Below are positions 62,676-64,000 of a stretch of 64,000 nucleotides of DNA, in pieces. The notes below the pieces were generated by a model. It saw only the letters and a list, made by a program, of their open reading frames with translations. It made no database searches and was not told where the DNA came from. Every line of letters starts with the position of its first letter. The stretch's first letter is position 1. The position numbers were made by a program, and so were the translations under genes. This DNA comes from Pirellulaceae bacterium (GTDB lineage: Bacteria > Planctomycetota > Planctomycetia > Pirellulales > Pirellulaceae): the NCBI GenBank assembly GCA_028280445.1, contig JANQLU010000048.1, positions 42,823 to 106,822 on the forward strand, given 5' to 3'.

Positions 62676-63977
62676 TTGACAGAAACAATGTATAACATTT
62701 TGGTCGATCTTTGTAATCGCAAAACGATCGCGACTTGCATCGTCCAGCGAGGCCGGATCATTCTGCTTGCATATGAGCGGATGTTGAATGTGCAAATCAG
62801 TCAGATCGTGGGTCTGGGTCGTCATGCCGTTGGACGCTGGCGACGTCGCTGGCAAGCCTCTTACAAAGCTTTGCTTTGCATCCAACTGAACGAGTCCAAA
62901 GCGGCCTTGGTACGAGCGGTAATGGATGTGCTTCGCGACGCCCACCGCAGTGGTACAGCTTGTAAGTTTTCAGCCGAGCAGGTGGTGCAGCTTGTTTCGA
63001 TCGCCTGCGAAGATCCTCGGGCCAGTGGGCGGCCTGTTGAAGACTGGACCGGTGCCGAGTTGGCTGATGAAATGCAGAAACGTCAGATTGTTGATTCCAT
63101 TTCGGTATCGCGCGTCAACGAGTTGCTACGGCAGATGGACTTGCAGCCCCATCGGCGTAAATCGTGGTGTTTTACAACCGAACAAGACCACCAGCTGTTT
63201 CAGTCACAAGTCGAAGACGTTTGTCGCACTTACCTGGAGGCTGCTTCGGCATATCAATTTCACCGCAGGCGGACGATCTGCGTTGATGAGATGACCAGTC
63301 TTCAGGCCAACGAGCTTCGTGCCCAAACGCTTCGTTCTGTGCCGGGGAAGGTGGGGCGGTATGAATGCCAGTATATGCGGCACGGGACGTTGAGTTTGAC
63401 CGGCAGTTGGGACGTGGTTTTGGGCCAGATGATTCAAACCACGATTCAGGAAACACGCAACAGTGAAGACTTTGCCCGGCACATTGATCAAACGATTGCA
63501 ACCGACCCCAAAGCCGAATGGCTGTTTGTGTTGGACAACCTCAACACTCACTACGGTGAACCGATCGTTCGGCTGGTCGCCAGCTTATTGGGGATCGCTG
63601 AAAACACGCTCGGTGACAAAAAGAAACGTCAGGGAATTCTCGGCAACGCGAAGTCTCGTCGAAAATTCCTCAGCGACCGCAATCACCGCATTCGATTCGT
63701 GTTTATTCCCAAGCACAGTTCCTGGCTCAACCAAATCGAAGTCATCTTCAGGATCATTAGCAAACGAGTGCTGCGTCACGCCAGCTTCACCAGCAAACAA
63801 GATCTGAAAGAAAAACTGATTGCATTTATCGAATACTTCAACCAGACATTCGCCAAACCATTTCAATGGGTATTCAATGGAAAACCGACCAAATCCAATC
63901 AAATAAAACGACCTAAAACATGGCGAGAAAAGACGAAAGATAAGAAGATTGAGAAAATTCTCGCTCTGGTGGAATAG
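62676..63977 (+). CDS. IS630-family transposase (DDE)
   Basis: 433 aa from a TTG at 62676 (or ATG 62688, four codons on). An N-terminal helix-turn-helix (NVQISQIVGLGRHAVGRWRR) is followed by a DDE_3 catalytic core: first Asp in ICVDEMTS, second in FVLDNLNTHY, and Glu in SSWLNQIEVIFRII. All three residues are present and the gene is intact, so the element may be active. It is longer than many IS630 transposases, with extra N-terminal residues and a Lys-rich end. Enclosed by 26-bp terminal inverted repeats. Confidence 0.93.
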   Translation: MTETMYNILVDLCNRKTIATCIVQRGRIILLAYERMLNVQISQIVGLGRHAVGRWRRRWQASYKALLCIQLNESKAALVRAVMDVLRDAHRSGTACKFSAEQVVQLVSIACEDPRASGRPVEDWTGAELADEMQKRQIVDSISVSRVNELLRQMDLQPHRRKSWCFTTEQDHQLFQSQVEDVCRTYLEAASAYQFHRRRTICVDEMTSLQANELRAQTLRSVPGKVGRYECQYMRHGTLSLTGSWDVVLGQMIQTTIQETRNSEDFARHIDQTIATDPKAEWLFVLDNLNTHYGEPIVRLVASLLGIAENTLGDKKKRQGILGNAKSRRKFLSDRNHRIRFVFIPKHSSWLNQIEVIFRIISKRVLRHASFTSKQDLKEKLIAFIEYFNQTFAKPFQWVFNGKPTKSNQIKRPKTWREKTKDKKIEKILALVE

Positions 63978-64000
63978 CAATTAATGGTTGCGGCACTAGC

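Larger units (their letters stand above)
62504..63998 (+). mobile_element. IS630-family insertion sequence, complete, with TA duplication
   Basis: Ends: left GTGCAGCAAACGTTAATTGT from 62506 and right, inverted, GTGCCGCAACCATTAATTGC from 63996; 21 of 26 terminal bases match. TA on both sides (62504-62505, 63997-63998) is the target duplication expected for IS630. Element length about 1491 bp with one transposase gene. The target was a family A repeat. Confidence 0.92.

Noticed and set aside
1..64000. CRISPR array
   Set aside because: The repeats are inverted, irregularly spaced and dispersed; no regular repeat-spacer series or cas gene was seen.

Overview
The window reads as a planctomycete chromosome, probably of the Pirellulaceae type. 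The evidence is the combination of two PEP-CTERM proteins, two secreted sulfatases, an SHD1-domain protein, ECF sigma factors paired with a Ser/Thr kinase, a very large alpha-2-macroglobulin-like protein, large caspase/CHAT proteins, moderate GC and many dispersed palindromic repeats. No species is claimed. No tRNA, rRNA, CRISPR array or prophage was recognised.

Layout. 1-9.4 kb holds a caspase-alpha/beta-hydrolase protein (cut by the left edge) facing an SHD1 lipoprotein-sized secreted protein and a 1805-aa tandem CHAT/transmembrane/leucine-rich protein. 10.4-15.7 kb is a leftward tripartite export operon (ABC-like exporter, HlyD adaptor, TolC channel) whose ABC ATPase has lost its key motifs. 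16.3-21.97 kb carries an NhaR-like LysR regulator, a ribosome-associated S30AE protein, purE-purK, a tandem universal stress protein and an AraC regulator. 22.0-27.3 kb has a secreted alpha/beta hydrolase, a PEP-CTERM protein with a clear promoter, a PadR regulator with an overlapping membrane partner, and a BamE-like small lipoprotein. 27.5-31.5 kb is an ECF sigma/Ser-Thr kinase/ECF sigma row. 31.6-40.96 kb carries an RTX-repeat secreted protein, a small membrane protein, two sulfatases, a HEAT-like secreted protein and an FkbM methyltransferase. 41.7-49.8 kb is one 2702-aa A2M-like gene. 50.3-57.95 kb has a calcineurin-like phosphoesterase, small proteins, a VOC protein, an AlkP-TPR-sulfotransferase fusion, a second PEP-CTERM protein and rpmF (L32). 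58.4-62.5 kb is a rightward TolC/lipoprotein/FliG-like operon. The right end is a complete IS630-family element inserted into one of the dispersed repeats.

How it works together. Housekeeping genes (purE/purK, rpmF, hpf-like) are scattered among cell-envelope and secretion functions and signalling genes. The most unusual locus is at the left: two different caspase-superfamily peptidases (metacaspase-type and CHAT) sit back to back, one fused to a lipase-like hydrolase and the other to membrane segments and leucine-rich repeats. That is the architecture of a sensor-protease-effector system, but no function is proven by sequence. The intergenic spaces are dominated by at least seven families of dispersed inverted repeats, one lying inside a terminator loop and one serving as the IS630 target.
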